Numbered from the stretch's first letter, positions 49,209-57,961 are shown. The stretch: 64,000 bases of DNA from JAFGVL01 sp963662245 (GCA_963662245.2 CAXXVQ010000008.1:1-64000), one strand, 5' to 3'. Notes: generated by a model not told the origin, from the sequence alone. Made by a program: numbers and translations.

Positions 49209-49245
49209 AACCCCATAAGATTAATTTCTTGTGGGGTTTTGTTTT
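49209..49245 (+). terminator. Terminator after the toxin remnant
   Basis: The arms AACCCCATAAGA and TTCTTGTGGGGTT pair almost fully around an AT loop, followed by TTTGTTTTG. Confidence 0.8.
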
Positions 49246-49364
49246 GCTCCCAACCCCCTAAAGGTGGCTATTGAAGGTTAGAATTTTGGTGCTATGGACT
49301 ATTGACGGCGAAAGTATTTGATTTTAATTACATAAATAATGTAATCCGAATTATGTTATTGTTA

Positions 49365-49397
49365 TTATGCAAAAAAGAATAACTCTTTTCTGCATAA
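49365..49397. repeat. 33-bp palindrome downstream of ATPase gene
   Basis: TTATGCAAAAAAGAATAACT continues to CTTTTCTGCATAA; the arms are inverted repeats. The reverse complement is nearly the same as the copy at 50567-50599 on the other side of the ATPase gene, which stops two bases away. Confidence 0.8.
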
Positions 49398-49398
49398 T

Positions 49399-50532
49399 CT
49401 ATTGAGGGGAATATATTTTGATAATATATAATTTGAAAAATGGGTCGGAAATGAAATATTGATTGTTAAGTTTTTCTATAATTCCTTCTTTTATTAATTC
49501 TCTTTCAGCCCTTTGAATTGTCGATGATCCAGGTAATCGATGATGTCTGATATAATCTTCTGAAAAGATATTTTTACCATTTATTGTAAGTGCTTTAAGT
49601 AACTGTTTGCGACTTTGCGACTGACGGTCGAAAAGCTCCATGTAATAGTCGCTCTTTAGAGCAATAACGATCTTCGCACATTCATCAACAATGTCTTTTG
49701 TAACTTTTGTTTGTGAAGTAATCATATATTGCCAGACTTCTGCTGATAATAATTGAATATAATGAGGGATGTTGCCTGCTTTAGAAATAAGATATTTTGC
49801 TGTTTCTTCATCAAGAGAAATTCCTGAATCAGAAAACTTATTTTTTAAGAACTCAATCGTGTCTTCTTGAGGTAAAGAGCCAATAGACATTTGCGAAGCA
49901 GCATTGTAAAAAGCGTTCTTTTTGTTGTTAAACATTTCTTTTAGCATGTGAGTTTTGCTGCCAAAGAAAAGATAGTTGGTTTTGTCTTGTTGTTGTATTT
50001 TGCTGCGTAATAAACTTTCGAAGTTTATTTTCTTTAATTTTTCAATTTCTTGAAATTCATCAAAGAAAACAATTACTCTGTTGTCTGATCCCGCAATTTT
50101 TTCCGGTAAATCTAATAATTGAGCTATCATTGTTTCGTCCACTTTGTAATTAGCGAAATCGATAGAGAATTCCGGACTCCCATCTTCCCCAAAATTTAAT
50201 ACCGGGCGAATGTTTTTGATTATTTTTGCAAAAATTTGAGCAAATTTATTGAGGTTTGATTGCTTAGAGGCTAATGCTTTGGTGTATAATCGTACAAATG
50301 ATTCGGGAGAATATACCGGCATAAAATCAAAATAGATGCAAATAAATCCTGCTGCTTCCAATTGTTCAATAACTTTGAATACCAAAGAAGTTTTTCCAAA
50401 CCTTCGCGGAGCATGCAAAACCATATTATTGCCTCCTGTCAATGTTTCAATAATTCGTGCAGATTCGTCTTTCCTATCGTAAAAGTTATCTCCGGTTGCA
50501 ATTGTGCCGTATGAGAATGGATTCATAATCAA
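49399..50532 (-). CDS. AAA ATPase of the archaeal-ATPase/DUF234 type
   Basis: This 377-residue STAND-like ATPase begins MNPFSYGTIATGDNFYDRKD. Walker A is APRRFGKTSLV (about 41-51), Walker B VIVFFDEFQEI (about 150), and the sensor region SKTHMLKEMF and QMSIGSLP follow; the C-terminus is a winged helix (TINGKNIFSEDYIRHHRLPG). Such genes are numerous and mobile in Bacteroidetes and archaea, with unknown function. Here it sits alone between similar 33-bp palindromes, as a unit of about 1.24 kb. A second ATG at residue 3 is an alternative start. Confidence 0.85.
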   Translation of the reverse strand: MIMNPFSYGTIATGDNFYDRKDESARIIETLTGGNNMVLHAPRRFGKTSLVFKVIEQLEAAGFICIYFDFMPVYSPESFVRLYTKALASKQSNLNKFAQIFAKIIKNIRPVLNFGEDGSPEFSIDFANYKVDETMIAQLLDLPEKIAGSDNRVIVFFDEFQEIEKLKKINFESLLRSKIQQQDKTNYLFFGSKTHMLKEMFNNKKNAFYNAASQMSIGSLPQEDTIEFLKNKFSDSGISLDEETAKYLISKAGNIPHYIQLLSAEVWQYMITSQTKVTKDIVDECAKIVIALKSDYYMELFDRQSQSRKQLLKALTINGKNIFSEDYIRHHRLPGSSTIQRAERELIKEGIIEKLNNQYFISDPFFKLYIIKIYSPQ

Positions 50533-50566
50533 ATGTTTTTATACAAAAATAGATTAATTTTTAGTT

Positions 50567-50599
50567 TTATGCAAAAATGCATTATTCTTTTTTGCATAA
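50567..50599. repeat. 33-bp palindrome upstream of ATPase gene
   Basis: TTATGCAAAAATGCATTATT continues to CTTTTTTGCATAA. It is inverted and matches the complement of the copy at 49365-49397 except at about four bases. It lies 35 bases upstream of the ATPase start, where it could also act as an operator. Confidence 0.8.
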
Positions 50600-50668
50600 A
50601 ATTCATTCTTGGGATTTTATAATGAAAAGAGGTTTTTAGATTGTTATAAATCTTTCCCCTCAAAACCC

Positions 50669-50676
50669 TATCTTTG
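50669..50676 (+). promoter_or_regulatory. -7 box of the M16 peptidase gene
   Basis: TATCTTTG, 17 bases before the start codon. A TTG at 50641 is 25 bases away, a little beyond the usual range. Confidence 0.5.
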
Positions 50677-50693
50677 CAAACTAAATTGAACTT

Positions 50694-51914
50694 ATGTTTT
50701 ACGAATCACATACACTTTCCAATGGCATTCGCTTGGTACATAAACCGGATGACTCTCCGGTGGCGTATTGCGGAATAATCATCAATACAGGAACGCGCGA
50801 TGAGGCTGAGAATGAGCAGGGAATGGCTCATTTTATTGAGCACATGCTTTTTAAAGGCACCAAGAAACGCCGCGCATCGCATATTATCAACCGCTTGGAA
50901 GATGTGGGTGGCGAGCTGAATGCTTACACCAACAAAGAAGAAACGGTGGTGTATTCCATTGTGCTGAAAGAAGATTTTGAGCGTGCGATGGAATTGACTG
51001 CCGATATCGTATTTAATTCTGTTTTCCCTGAAAATGAGATTGAGAAAGAAGTCGATGTGATTTTGGATGAGATACAGTCGTATAATGACAGTCCGTCAGA
51101 ACTGATTTTTGATGATTTTGAAGAGCTGATATTTGCTGATAGTCCGTTGGGTCGGAATATTCTTGGAAAAGCAGAATTGCTAAAAAACTACACGCGTGAT
51201 GATATTTTGCGCTTTATTGCTAATAATTATCACACGGATGAGATGGTGTTTTTCTCCGTAGGAAATTTAGATTTTAAAAAGCTGGTGCGTTGGGCTGAGA
51301 AATATCTCGGTCAGCATCCTGCAAATCTTCGTCCTTACAAACGCCAAGCACCAAAGCCTTACATTTCGCAGCATATTAGTACACATAAGGATACGCACCA
51401 GATTCACTTAATGCTCGGAACTCGTGCCTATGAGCTTGACCATCCTGACCGTTTAGGTTTGTATTTGCTGAATAATATTTTAGGTGGACCCGGGATGAAT
51501 AGTCTGTTGAATCTGGCTTTGCGTGAACGACATGGTTTGGCGTATAATGTTGAGTCTAGTTATTCGGCTTATAGCGATACCGGTTTGTTTAGTATTTATC
51601 TTGGCTGCGATCCAAAAAACAAGGATAAAAGTTTAAAGTTGATGTACAATGAATTGCGTCAGTTGCGTGAAACATCGCTTCCTGATATCAAAGTGCAGAA
51701 GTATAAAAAACAGTTGATGGGGCAGTTGGCCATTGCTTCACAAAACAAGGAAAACTTGTCATTAAATATTGGTAAAAGCTTTTTGCGCTTCAATAAGATT
51801 GAAACCAATGAGGAAGTGAAAAAAAGATTAGACGCAGTTGATGCTAAAAAATTGCAAGCAATTGCGAATGAGATTTTTGACGAAAAAATGATGAGCAGTT
51901 TGCTATACTACTAA
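50694..51914 (+). CDS. M16-family zinc metallopeptidase
   Basis: An M16 (pitrilysin/processing peptidase) enzyme. The inverted zinc motif HxxEH is HFIEH, at 46-50, with the third ligand in a downstream NEIEKEVDVILDEIQ. The second half (about 200-406) is the inactive M16_C domain with GGPGMNSLLNLALRERHGLAYNV. There is no signal peptide, so the protein is probably cytoplasmic; 406 residues is typical for this compact class (PqqL/YmxG type). Confidence 0.93.
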   Translation: MFYESHTLSNGIRLVHKPDDSPVAYCGIIINTGTRDEAENEQGMAHFIEHMLFKGTKKRRASHIINRLEDVGGELNAYTNKEETVVYSIVLKEDFERAMELTADIVFNSVFPENEIEKEVDVILDEIQSYNDSPSELIFDDFEELIFADSPLGRNILGKAELLKNYTRDDILRFIANNYHTDEMVFFSVGNLDFKKLVRWAEKYLGQHPANLRPYKRQAPKPYISQHISTHKDTHQIHLMLGTRAYELDHPDRLGLYLLNNILGGPGMNSLLNLALRERHGLAYNVESSYSAYSDTGLFSIYLGCDPKNKDKSLKLMYNELRQLRETSLPDIKVQKYKKQLMGQLAIASQNKENLSLNIGKSFLRFNKIETNEEVKKRLDAVDAKKLQAIANEIFDEKMMSSLLYY

Positions 51915-51987
51915 TGTGCCAATATTTTAATATGCCAATGTGCTAATGAAATTTGGAATCTGAAACATGGAATTTGAAATTTACTTC

Positions 51988-52620
51988 ATGAACGAAAAAC
52001 TAGAACAATATATACTCGATCATTCGGCAAAGGAGCCGGAATTGTTGCAAAAACTGAATCGTGCAACGCATGTAAATGTGATAAATCCACGCATGTTGTC
52101 AGGTCATTTGCAAGGGCGTATCTTGAAAATGCTTACGCAGATGATAGGTGCAAAAACAGTGTTGGAATTGGGGACTTTTACCGGATATTCTGCACTTTGC
52201 TTTGCTGAGGCATTGCCGGAAGATGGCATGGTGCATACCATTGATATCAATGATGAGTTGGAAGAATTTACCCAAGGTTTTTTCGATCAGTCAGAACACG
52301 GACATAAAATAACACAGCATATTGGTAAAGCGCTGGAGATTATCCCAACTATCGGTACACAATTCGATTTAGTTTTCCTTGATGCAGATAAAAGAGAGTA
52401 TCAAGAGTATTTTGATGCGGTGTTTGATAAGGTGCCATCAGGAGGATATATTTTAGCAGACAATACCCTTTGGGATGGGAAGGTGATTGAGGAGGTTGAC
52501 CCTAGAGATAAACAGACAGTTTCGCTTTTGGCTTTCAATGATTTTGTTGCCAATGACTCACGCGTGGAAACGGTAATTTTGCCTTTGCGCGACGGATTAA
52601 CGCTGATAAGAAAAAAATAA
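51988..52620 (+). CDS. SAM-dependent O-methyltransferase
   Basis: A class I O-methyltransferase of the caffeoyl-CoA type. Motifs are VLELGTFTGYSALCFAEAL, VHTIDINDE, FDLVFLDADKREYQEYF and ILADNTLWDGKV. I use the ATG at 51988 (MNEKLEQYILDHS); an upstream ATG at 51967 lies in spacer-like repeat sequence. Product 210 residues. The methyl acceptor is unknown. Confidence 0.88.
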   Translation: MNEKLEQYILDHSAKEPELLQKLNRATHVNVINPRMLSGHLQGRILKMLTQMIGAKTVLELGTFTGYSALCFAEALPEDGMVHTIDINDELEEFTQGFFDQSEHGHKITQHIGKALEIIPTIGTQFDLVFLDADKREYQEYFDAVFDKVPSGGYILADNTLWDGKVIEEVDPRDKQTVSLLAFNDFVANDSRVETVILPLRDGLTLIRKK

Positions 52621-52655
52621 GTTTTTTGTATCTTTGAGAACTAAATCTTGATGCC

Positions 52656-52877
52656 ATGAATATACAAGCAGAAAAATTGGAATTGATGCGGATGATTCTG
52701 GAAACTGAAAATTCTACATTATTAGAGTCAATAAAAAATCTTTTTAAGAAAGAATATAAGAAGGATTTTTGGATGTCGCTTCCAGATGATCAAAAGGAAG
52801 AGATTCTTGATGGTGTAGCAGAGGCAGAGCAGGGTTATGTTATTGATTATAATGATGTAATGAAAAATTTTAATTAA
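52656..52877 (+). CDS. Antitoxin-like protein without a partner
   Basis: A 73-residue protein of the addiction-module type (IQAEKLELMRMILETEN, then KKDFWMSLPDDQKEEILDGV). Such proteins normally precede a RelE/ParE toxin, but only palindromic repeats follow here. It may be a solitary antitoxin or a remnant. It starts 35 bases after the methyltransferase. Confidence 0.7.
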   Translation: MNIQAEKLELMRMILETENSTLLESIKNLFKKEYKKDFWMSLPDDQKEEILDGVAEAEQGYVIDYNDVMKNFN

Positions 52878-52881
52878 TATT

Positions 52882-53016
52882 TGGGCTTAAGCCCATTTTC
52901 AGTTTGTTTAGTATTCCGTTGACTGAAGTCAACGGCAATGAATTTGAGTATTTTTTGATTGCCGTCGGTTTTAACCGACGGATATTGTTTGTGAGGAGAA
53001 TATGGACTTTAGTCCA
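52882..53016. repeat. Four REP-like hairpins in tandem
   Basis: TGGGCTTAAGCCCA (52882-52895), CCGTTGACTGAAGTCAACGG (52916-52935), CCGTCGGTTTTAACCGACGG (52962-52981), TGGACTTTAGTCCA (53003-53016). All have different outer bases but a similar TT/AA or GACT/AGTC centre. No coding frame. Confidence 0.8.
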
Positions 53017-53048
53017 AGTATTCTAATTAAAGAGATAATCTAATAATA

Positions 53049-53465
53049 ATGGAGAAATACATTTTTGAGCTAAAAATAAAAGTGCGCGACTACGAGTGCG
53101 ACATTCAAGGGATAGTAAATAATTCAGTATATCAGAACTATTTAGAGCATACTCGTCATGAGTTCTTAATTGCTGAGAATCTGAGTTTTGCAGATTTGCA
53201 TGAGCGTGGAATCGATGCCGTTGTAGCACGAGTCAATATGGATTTCAAGCAATCACTTCGTCCCGGTGATGAATGCGTTTGCCGACTAAATGTGAAAAAA
53301 GAAGGAATTAAATATGTGTTCCATCAAGATATTTACCGTTTGCCGGATGAAAAGCTTTGTGTGAAAGCAAAAGTAGATACTGTAGCGGTGGTAAACGGGA
53401 AGTTAGGATTCTGTAAAGAGTTGGATGACTTGGCTATCAAGTCTGAGGAATTGTTGAACAAATAA
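53049..53465 (+). CDS. YbgC-type acyl-CoA thioesterase
   Basis: A hotdog-fold 4HBT thioesterase of 138 residues. The active-site Asp is in YECDIQGIVNNSVYQNYLEH and the strand FKQSLRPGDEC is usual. It probably cleaves short acyl-CoA or acyl-ACP. It lies 11 bases upstream of a SufT-like gene. Confidence 0.88.
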   Translation: MEKYIFELKIKVRDYECDIQGIVNNSVYQNYLEHTRHEFLIAENLSFADLHERGIDAVVARVNMDFKQSLRPGDECVCRLNVKKEGIKYVFHQDIYRLPDEKLCVKAKVDTVAVVNGKLGFCKELDDLAIKSEELLNK

Positions 53466-53476
53466 AAATTAGAAAT

Positions 53477-53782
53477 ATGTTTGAGTTAGAAGAAAAAGTG
53501 GTTAAAATGCTGAAAACAGTATTTGACCCTGAGATTCCTGTAAATATTTATGATTTAGGTCTTATTTACAAGATAGAGGTTGATGATGAAAAAGTGGTGC
53601 ATATTGATATGACTTTAACTGCACCTAACTGCCCTGCTGTAGATTTTATTGTGGAAGATGTTCGTTACAAAGTGGAAACGATTGAAGGTGTTAAAGATGT
53701 GGAGATCAATATCGTTTTTGAGCCGGCTTGGCACCGCGATATGATGAGCGAAGAAGCAAAACTTGAATTAGGATTCCTTTAA
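53477..53782 (+). CDS. SufT/MIP18-type iron-sulfur assembly protein
   Basis: A 101-residue protein of the DUF59/MIP18 family. It shows FDPEIPVNIYDLGLIYKIE and the reactive cysteine in LTAPNCPAVDF; the tail DMMSEEAKLELGFL is typical. SufT-type proteins help mature iron-sulfur enzymes. It is cotranscribed with the thioesterase gene. Confidence 0.88.
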   Translation: MFELEEKVVKMLKTVFDPEIPVNIYDLGLIYKIEVDDEKVVHIDMTLTAPNCPAVDFIVEDVRYKVETIEGVKDVEINIVFEPAWHRDMMSEEAKLELGFL

Positions 53783-53796
53783 AATTTAGATATTTG

Positions 53797-53902
53797 TCCC
53801 GAAAGTCGGGATGAGATTGATAGATATTTACTCCCTTCGGTCGTGATATTTTCGCCTTTGGCTAATATCTGCGAAGCGTAATATCGCGAAGCAAATATCT
53901 CT
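53797..53902. repeat. Repeat cluster upstream of lpxH
   Basis: A TCCCGAAAGTCGGGA palindrome (53797-53811) is followed by copies of GCGAAGCnnAATATC (53845-53902), the same family as 46520-46636. It runs right up to the lpxH start, so lpxH may need read-through or a promoter within the repeat. Confidence 0.7.
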
Positions 53903-54649
53903 ATGAAAAAAACTTATTTCCTTTCCGATGCGCATTTGGGTTCGTTGATAGTTAAAGATCAGCGAGCACATGAGTTGCGTCTAGTGAATTTTCTGGATAG
54001 CATAAAACATGATGCCGAAGCCGTTTACTTGCTTGGTGATATGTTTGATTTTTGGTACGAATACAAACGCGTAGTGCCAAAAGGGCATGTTCGCTTCTTG
54101 GGCAAATTAGCTGAATTGGTAGATATGGGAGTGGATGTACACTTCTTTATCGGGAATCATGACATCTGGACTTTTGGTTATTTGGAAGAGGAAATAGGGC
54201 TGAAAGTGCATCGTAAACCGGAAGAGATTACCATTCATGGCAAAAAGTTCTTCTTAGCACATGGCGATGGGCTGTTTGATAAAAGCTTAGGATTTAGAAT
54301 TATCCGCTCAATTTTCCATAATCGTTTGTTGCAAAAATGGTATACAACCATTCCTTCGCGCATAGGGTTGAAGTTTGGATTTTGGTGGTCACAAGCTAAC
54401 CGTAAAAAGGACGAAGGAAAAGATTACAGCTACTATGGTGAGGATAAGGAACACTTGGTGTTATTCTCAAAAGAATATGTGGAAACTCACGATGTAAATT
54501 ATTTGCTTTTTGGTCATAGACATATTATGCTTGACTTAATGCTAAAAAATAAAAGTCGTGTTTTAATTATCGGCGACTGGTTTGAGAATTTCTCCTATGC
54601 AGTTTTTGATGGAGAAGAAATTACATTGGAACAATTGGAAACAGAATAA
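53903..54649 (+). CDS. lpxH: UDP-2,3-diacylglucosamine diphosphatase
   Basis: LpxH makes lipid X for lipid A. The calcineurin-like metal motifs are SDAHLGS, LGDMFDFWYEYK, FIGNHDIWTF, LAHGDGL and LFGHRH, all present in order. Length 248 residues. It agrees with a Gram-negative outer membrane with lipid A. A strong terminator follows. Confidence 0.95.
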   Translation: MKKTYFLSDAHLGSLIVKDQRAHELRLVNFLDSIKHDAEAVYLLGDMFDFWYEYKRVVPKGHVRFLGKLAELVDMGVDVHFFIGNHDIWTFGYLEEEIGLKVHRKPEEITIHGKKFFLAHGDGLFDKSLGFRIIRSIFHNRLLQKWYTTIPSRIGLKFGFWWSQANRKKDEGKDYSYYGEDKEHLVLFSKEYVETHDVNYLLFGHRHIMLDLMLKNKSRVLIIGDWFENFSYAVFDGEEITLEQLETE

Positions 54650-54655
54650 ATGTAG

Positions 54656-54680
54656 AAACGCGCAAACTGCGCGTTTTTTT
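54656..54680 (+). terminator. Terminator after lpxH
   Basis: Stem AACGCGCA with TGCGCGTT, AAC loop, then seven T residues. Confidence 0.9.
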
Positions 54681-54695
54681 GTTTTTGGGTTTTTA

Positions 54696-54721
54696 GTAGA
54701 CGCACGGCCATGCGTCTCTAC
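54696..54721. repeat. AGAGACG-type dispersed palindrome
   Basis: GTAGACGCACGGCCATGCGT plus CTCTAC, inverted. The core TAGAGACGCATGGCCGTGCG relates to 2267-2299. It overlaps the end of the next minus-strand gene by four bases. Confidence 0.6.
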
Positions 54722-55065
54722 ATTAGACTGTCTTTTATCTTTTTTGTTAACGATTTGTACACCAAATTATACGAATGGTCAATCCATTCTTTTACCTGCT
54801 TTTCGGTTACGCTTCCGTCCATAATTATCTGATTCCAATGTTTTTTATTGAAATGCCATGCTGGTTGCACTGCAGGATGCTGTTCTCTAAGCTCAATTGC
54901 CAGTTCAGGGTCACACTTAACTGAGATTTGTGGTTCTGCATCTAACGGAATCAGAGCAAACATTTTTCCTCCCACCTTAAAAACTAAAGTAACCTCGTCA
55001 AAAGGTAAATCTTCAGTAGCATGTTTCTTCGACAAACAGTAGTCGCGTAAATTTTCTTGGTTCAT
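54718..55065 (-). CDS. MmcQ/YjbR-family protein
   Basis: A 115-residue protein of the MmcQ/YjbR fold: LSKKHATEDLPFDEVTLVFKVGG, split, then IPLDAEPQISVKCDPELA and HWNQIIMDGSVTEKQVKEWI. Some members bind DNA in vitro, with role unknown. It follows yraN by six bases. The stop lies in a REP-like palindrome. Confidence 0.88.
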   Translation of the reverse strand: MNQENLRDYCLSKKHATEDLPFDEVTLVFKVGGKMFALIPLDAEPQISVKCDPELAIELREQHPAVQPAWHFNKKHWNQIIMDGSVTEKQVKEWIDHSYNLVYKSLTKKIKDSLM

Positions 55066-55071
55066 AAGCTG

Positions 55072-55446
55072 TTAGTTTACAGGAGGCATAAATGCATCCT
55101 CAATATGTTCAATTTTATAGGCTCCGGTTTCTGTGGGTAAAGCAGCAATCACATCAAATCGTGTTTCCATATTAATATCGAAAGCCATAATGTAATCATG
55201 AGTGGCTTGCACGATGCGTTTGATTTTTCCGGGTGTAATTGTGTCTTTTGGATGTTCAAAATATTCTGTTGAGCGCGATTTTACTTCAACCACAACTAGC
55301 ATATTGTCTTTCTCGCAAATAATGTCCAACTCGTTCTTACTTCCTTGCGGAACCCAGTTGTAGTGACGAATTTTGTATCCTTTTGCGCTTAGATACTCAC
55401 GAGCTTTTTCCTCAGCTTCTTTTCCCAGTTCGTTATGTTCTGCCAT
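55072..55446 (-). CDS. YraN/UPF0102-family protein
   Basis: A 124-residue protein with a restriction-endonuclease-like fold. The family core is GKEAEEKAREYLSAKGYKIRH, NELDIICEKDN, VVVEVKSRSTEYF, with the Asp-Glu-x-Lys nuclease-like residues (ELDII...EVK). Function not established. It starts the yraN-yjbR pair. Confidence 0.92.
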   Translation of the reverse strand: MAEHNELGKEAEEKAREYLSAKGYKIRHYNWVPQGSKNELDIICEKDNMLVVVEVKSRSTEYFEHPKDTITPGKIKRIVQATHDYIMAFDINMETRFDVIAALPTETGAYKIEHIEDAFMPPVN

Positions 55447-55569
55447 AATAAGGTGCTTTGTTGCAAATTTATAAATATTTTCTGTTTGTGCATTTGCAAC
55501 TTTTCAACAAGGCAACACTCAATACTCGTTACAAATTACTACATTTACGCCTCAAAGCTAAAAGACTAG

Positions 55570-55782
55570 ATGAAGAAAAAATCTGTAAAAGAACCTATCA
55601 AACAACGCACGGCTCCAACCCGAAAAAACCGTGTCGCCATCATGCTTAATGATGAGGAAATGAAGGCTTTGAATAGGTTTATTTCTACTTATAAAATCAA
55701 AAATAAATCTCGTTTTGTTAGAGAAGCTTTGATGACAACCATTCTAAAAAAATTCGAGGAAGATCATCCTACTCTTTTTTAA
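55570..55782 (+). CDS. Small ribbon-helix-helix-like protein
   Basis: A basic 70-residue protein with RVAIMLNDEEMKALNRFIS as the strand and first helix and KSRFVREALMTTILKKF as the second, which fits a ribbon-helix-helix DNA-binding fold. It lies 18 bases upstream of the LolD-like gene in the same direction. Its targets are unknown. It might regulate its own transporter operon. Confidence 0.72.
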   Translation: MKKKSVKEPIKQRTAPTRKNRVAIMLNDEEMKALNRFISTYKIKNKSRFVREALMTTILKKFEEDHPTLF

Positions 55783-55800
55783 TCCCAATTTAAGTGCATT

Positions 55801-56451
55801 ATGATTAAGGTGAAAAATATCACAAAAAGCTTTGGTGACCTACAGGTACTTAAGGGTGTAGATCTTGAGGTTAAGGAGGGAGAAATTGTGTCTATTGTAG
55901 GTCCAAGTGGAGCCGGAAAAACTACCCTTCTTCAAATTATGGGAACACTGGATAATGCCAATGCTGGTACAGTTGAAATTAATGGAACCGTTGCTTCTCA
56001 TTTAAAAGAAAGAGAATTGGCCGCTTTTCGCAATAAGGAGATTGGATTCATTTTTCAGTTTCATCAATTATTACCTGAATTTACAGCTCTGGAAAATGTG
56101 ATGATACCAGCTTTAATTGCTAAAACTTCACCAAAAGAAGCTGAAAAAAAGGCGAAAGAGCTACTTGATTTTTTAGAACTTTCTGACAGACTTGATCATA
56201 AACCGAGTGAACTTTCAGGAGGGGAGAAGCAGCGTGTGGCAGCAGCTCGTGCTGTTATTAATAACCCTTCGGTAATCCTTGCTGACGAGCCTTCCGGAAG
56301 TTTGGACAGTAAAACAAAAGAAGAACTTCACAGATTATTTTTTGATCTTCGCGATCAACTGGGTCACACCATAGTAATTGTTACTCACGACAAACAATTA
56401 GCTGCCATTTCCGATAGAATTGTGGAAATGAAAGATGGGCTGATTGTGTAA
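55801..56451 (+). CDS. ABC transporter ATPase, LolD-like
   Basis: A 216-residue ATPase: Walker A GPSGAGKTT, Q-loop FQFHQLLPEFTALENVMIP, signature LSGGEKQRVAAARA, Walker B VILADEPSGSLD, H-loop VTHD. The sequence around LDSKTKEELHRLFFDL resembles LolD/MacB-type lipoprotein release ATPases. No permease gene is next to it, so it would work with one elsewhere. It converges on the GH3 gene with one spare base. Confidence 0.85.
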   Translation: MIKVKNITKSFGDLQVLKGVDLEVKEGEIVSIVGPSGAGKTTLLQIMGTLDNANAGTVEINGTVASHLKERELAAFRNKEIGFIFQFHQLLPEFTALENVMIPALIAKTSPKEAEKKAKELLDFLELSDRLDHKPSELSGGEKQRVAAARAVINNPSVILADEPSGSLDSKTKEELHRLFFDLRDQLGHTIVIVTHDKQLAAISDRIVEMKDGLIV

Positions 56452-56452
56452 T

Positions 56453-57961
56453 TTATAATTGGTTAATTGCTAATATTTCTTCTGCAATTATTCTGTCGTT
56501 TTGTAGTCTGGGAACTTTTTGTTGAACTCCAAGTTTTCCTTTCTTCTTCATCCACTCATAGAAAACACCGTCATTTACTGCAATTAATTCTAATTGTCCC
56601 ATTGTCATATTTTTATATCGTTTTGCTTCATAATCGGAATTGATGTTTTGTAGATTCTTGTCAAGGATATTTGCAAATTCATCTAAATCTGCCGGGTGTT
56701 TCTCAAACTCGATTAACCATTGGTGACAGCCTCTGTTGTTTTCAGAAGCAAAATTTGGAGCAACAGTATATTCTTTTATTTCAGCACCAGTTGTTTCGCA
56801 AGCGTGTGTTAAAGCCTTTTCGGCATTGTCTGCAATAAGTTCTTCTCCAAAGGCATTGATGAAATATTTGGTTCGACCGGTAATCTTTATTTTGTACGGG
56901 TATTTTGATGTAAATTGAACAGTATCGCCAATCATGTAACGCCATAATCCACTGCAAGTAGAAATAATCATGGCGTAATTTTTTCCTAGCTCAACTTCTT
57001 CTATAGTATAAGTTTTAGGAAATCTTTTTCCCAACTCCTCAAGAGGCATAAACTCATAAAAGGTTTTGTAGTCTAGCATCAAAAGCATTGATGGGTCGTT
57101 TAAGTCATTTTGTAGGGCAAAGAAACCTTCAGAAGCGTTATATGCCTCCATGTATTGCATGTTGAGTGATGGTATTATTTTTTTAAATTGTTCTCGGTAT
57201 GGATTAAAACTAATGCCTCCATGAATAAATAGTTCCAAGTTTGGCCAAATTTCTAGTAGTGATTCTTTGCCGGTGTAATCAAGTATTTTTTTGATTAGGG
57301 TAAGTACCCATGCCGGTGCACCTGAAAGACATGTGATATTTTCTTCGAGGGTGTTGTTGATAATTGCTTCAATTTTTGCTTCCCATTCGTTCATTAAAAT
57401 GATTTCTCGACTTGGAGCTCTGAAGAAGTCTGCTACCAATGGTGTATTATGAATCATAATCGCTGAAATATCCCCTTCAGTAATATCCGCATCATTCTTT
57501 GTAAGGCTTCCGCCAAGAATAAGCATTTTCCCTTTATATACTTGGGTGTCTGGATTTTCCCACAAATAAAAAGAGGTAGCATCTCGTCCGCCACGATAGT
57601 GGTTTTTCCAAAGTATATCCTTTGTTACCGGTAAGTATTTGCTTTTTGCATTGGTGGTTCCTGAAGATTTTGCAAACCATTGTGTTTTGCCTGGCCAAAG
57701 AATATTTTCTTCACCCATTCTGGCTTTGGTAATAAGAGGTTCGAGCTCTTCGTAAGTAGAAACTGGGACTCTTTCTTGGAAAGTACTTATGCTTTGTATT
57801 TCGCTGAATCCATACATTTTACCCCATAGCGTATCTTCAGCTTCATCCAAGAGGTAGAATAATTCTTCTTCCTGAAGCATTTGAGGGTTTTGCGTGTAAT
57901 TCTTTATTTTAGACATTCGATAACGCAATCCGTGTTTAATCAATGGCTGTAAGGTGTACAT
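56453..57961 (-). CDS. GH3-family acyl-acid-amido synthetase homologue
   Basis: A 502-residue member of the GH3/ANL adenylating superfamily. AMP-binding marks are AKSSGTTNAKSKYLPVT, EAYNASEGFFALQND and ITGRTKYFINAFGEEL. In plants GH3 enzymes join amino acids to hormones; the bacterial role is unknown, though the fold predicts acyl-adenylate formation. It is a single gene, divergent from ykgJ-like. Confidence 0.92.
   Translation of the reverse strand: MYTLQPLIKHGLRYRMSKIKNYTQNPQMLQEEELFYLLDEAEDTLWGKMYGFSEIQSISTFQERVPVSTYEELEPLITKARMGEENILWPGKTQWFAKSSGTTNAKSKYLPVTKDILWKNHYRGGRDATSFYLWENPDTQVYKGKMLILGGSLTKNDADITEGDISAIMIHNTPLVADFFRAPSREIILMNEWEAKIEAIINNTLEENITCLSGAPAWVLTLIKKILDYTGKESLLEIWPNLELFIHGGISFNPYREQFKKIIPSLNMQYMEAYNASEGFFALQNDLNDPSMLLMLDYKTFYEFMPLEELGKRFPKTYTIEEVELGKNYAMIISTCSGLWRYMIGDTVQFTSKYPYKIKITGRTKYFINAFGEELIADNAEKALTHACETTGAEIKEYTVAPNFASENNRGCHQWLIEFEKHPADLDEFANILDKNLQNINSDYEAKRYKNMTMGQLELIAVNDGVFYEWMKKKGKLGVQQKVPRLQNDRIIAEEILAINQL

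Noticed and set aside
52882..53016. CRISPR array
   Set aside because: Four spaced hairpins looked repeat-like, but the outer arms differ from copy to copy and there are no equal spacers or cas genes.
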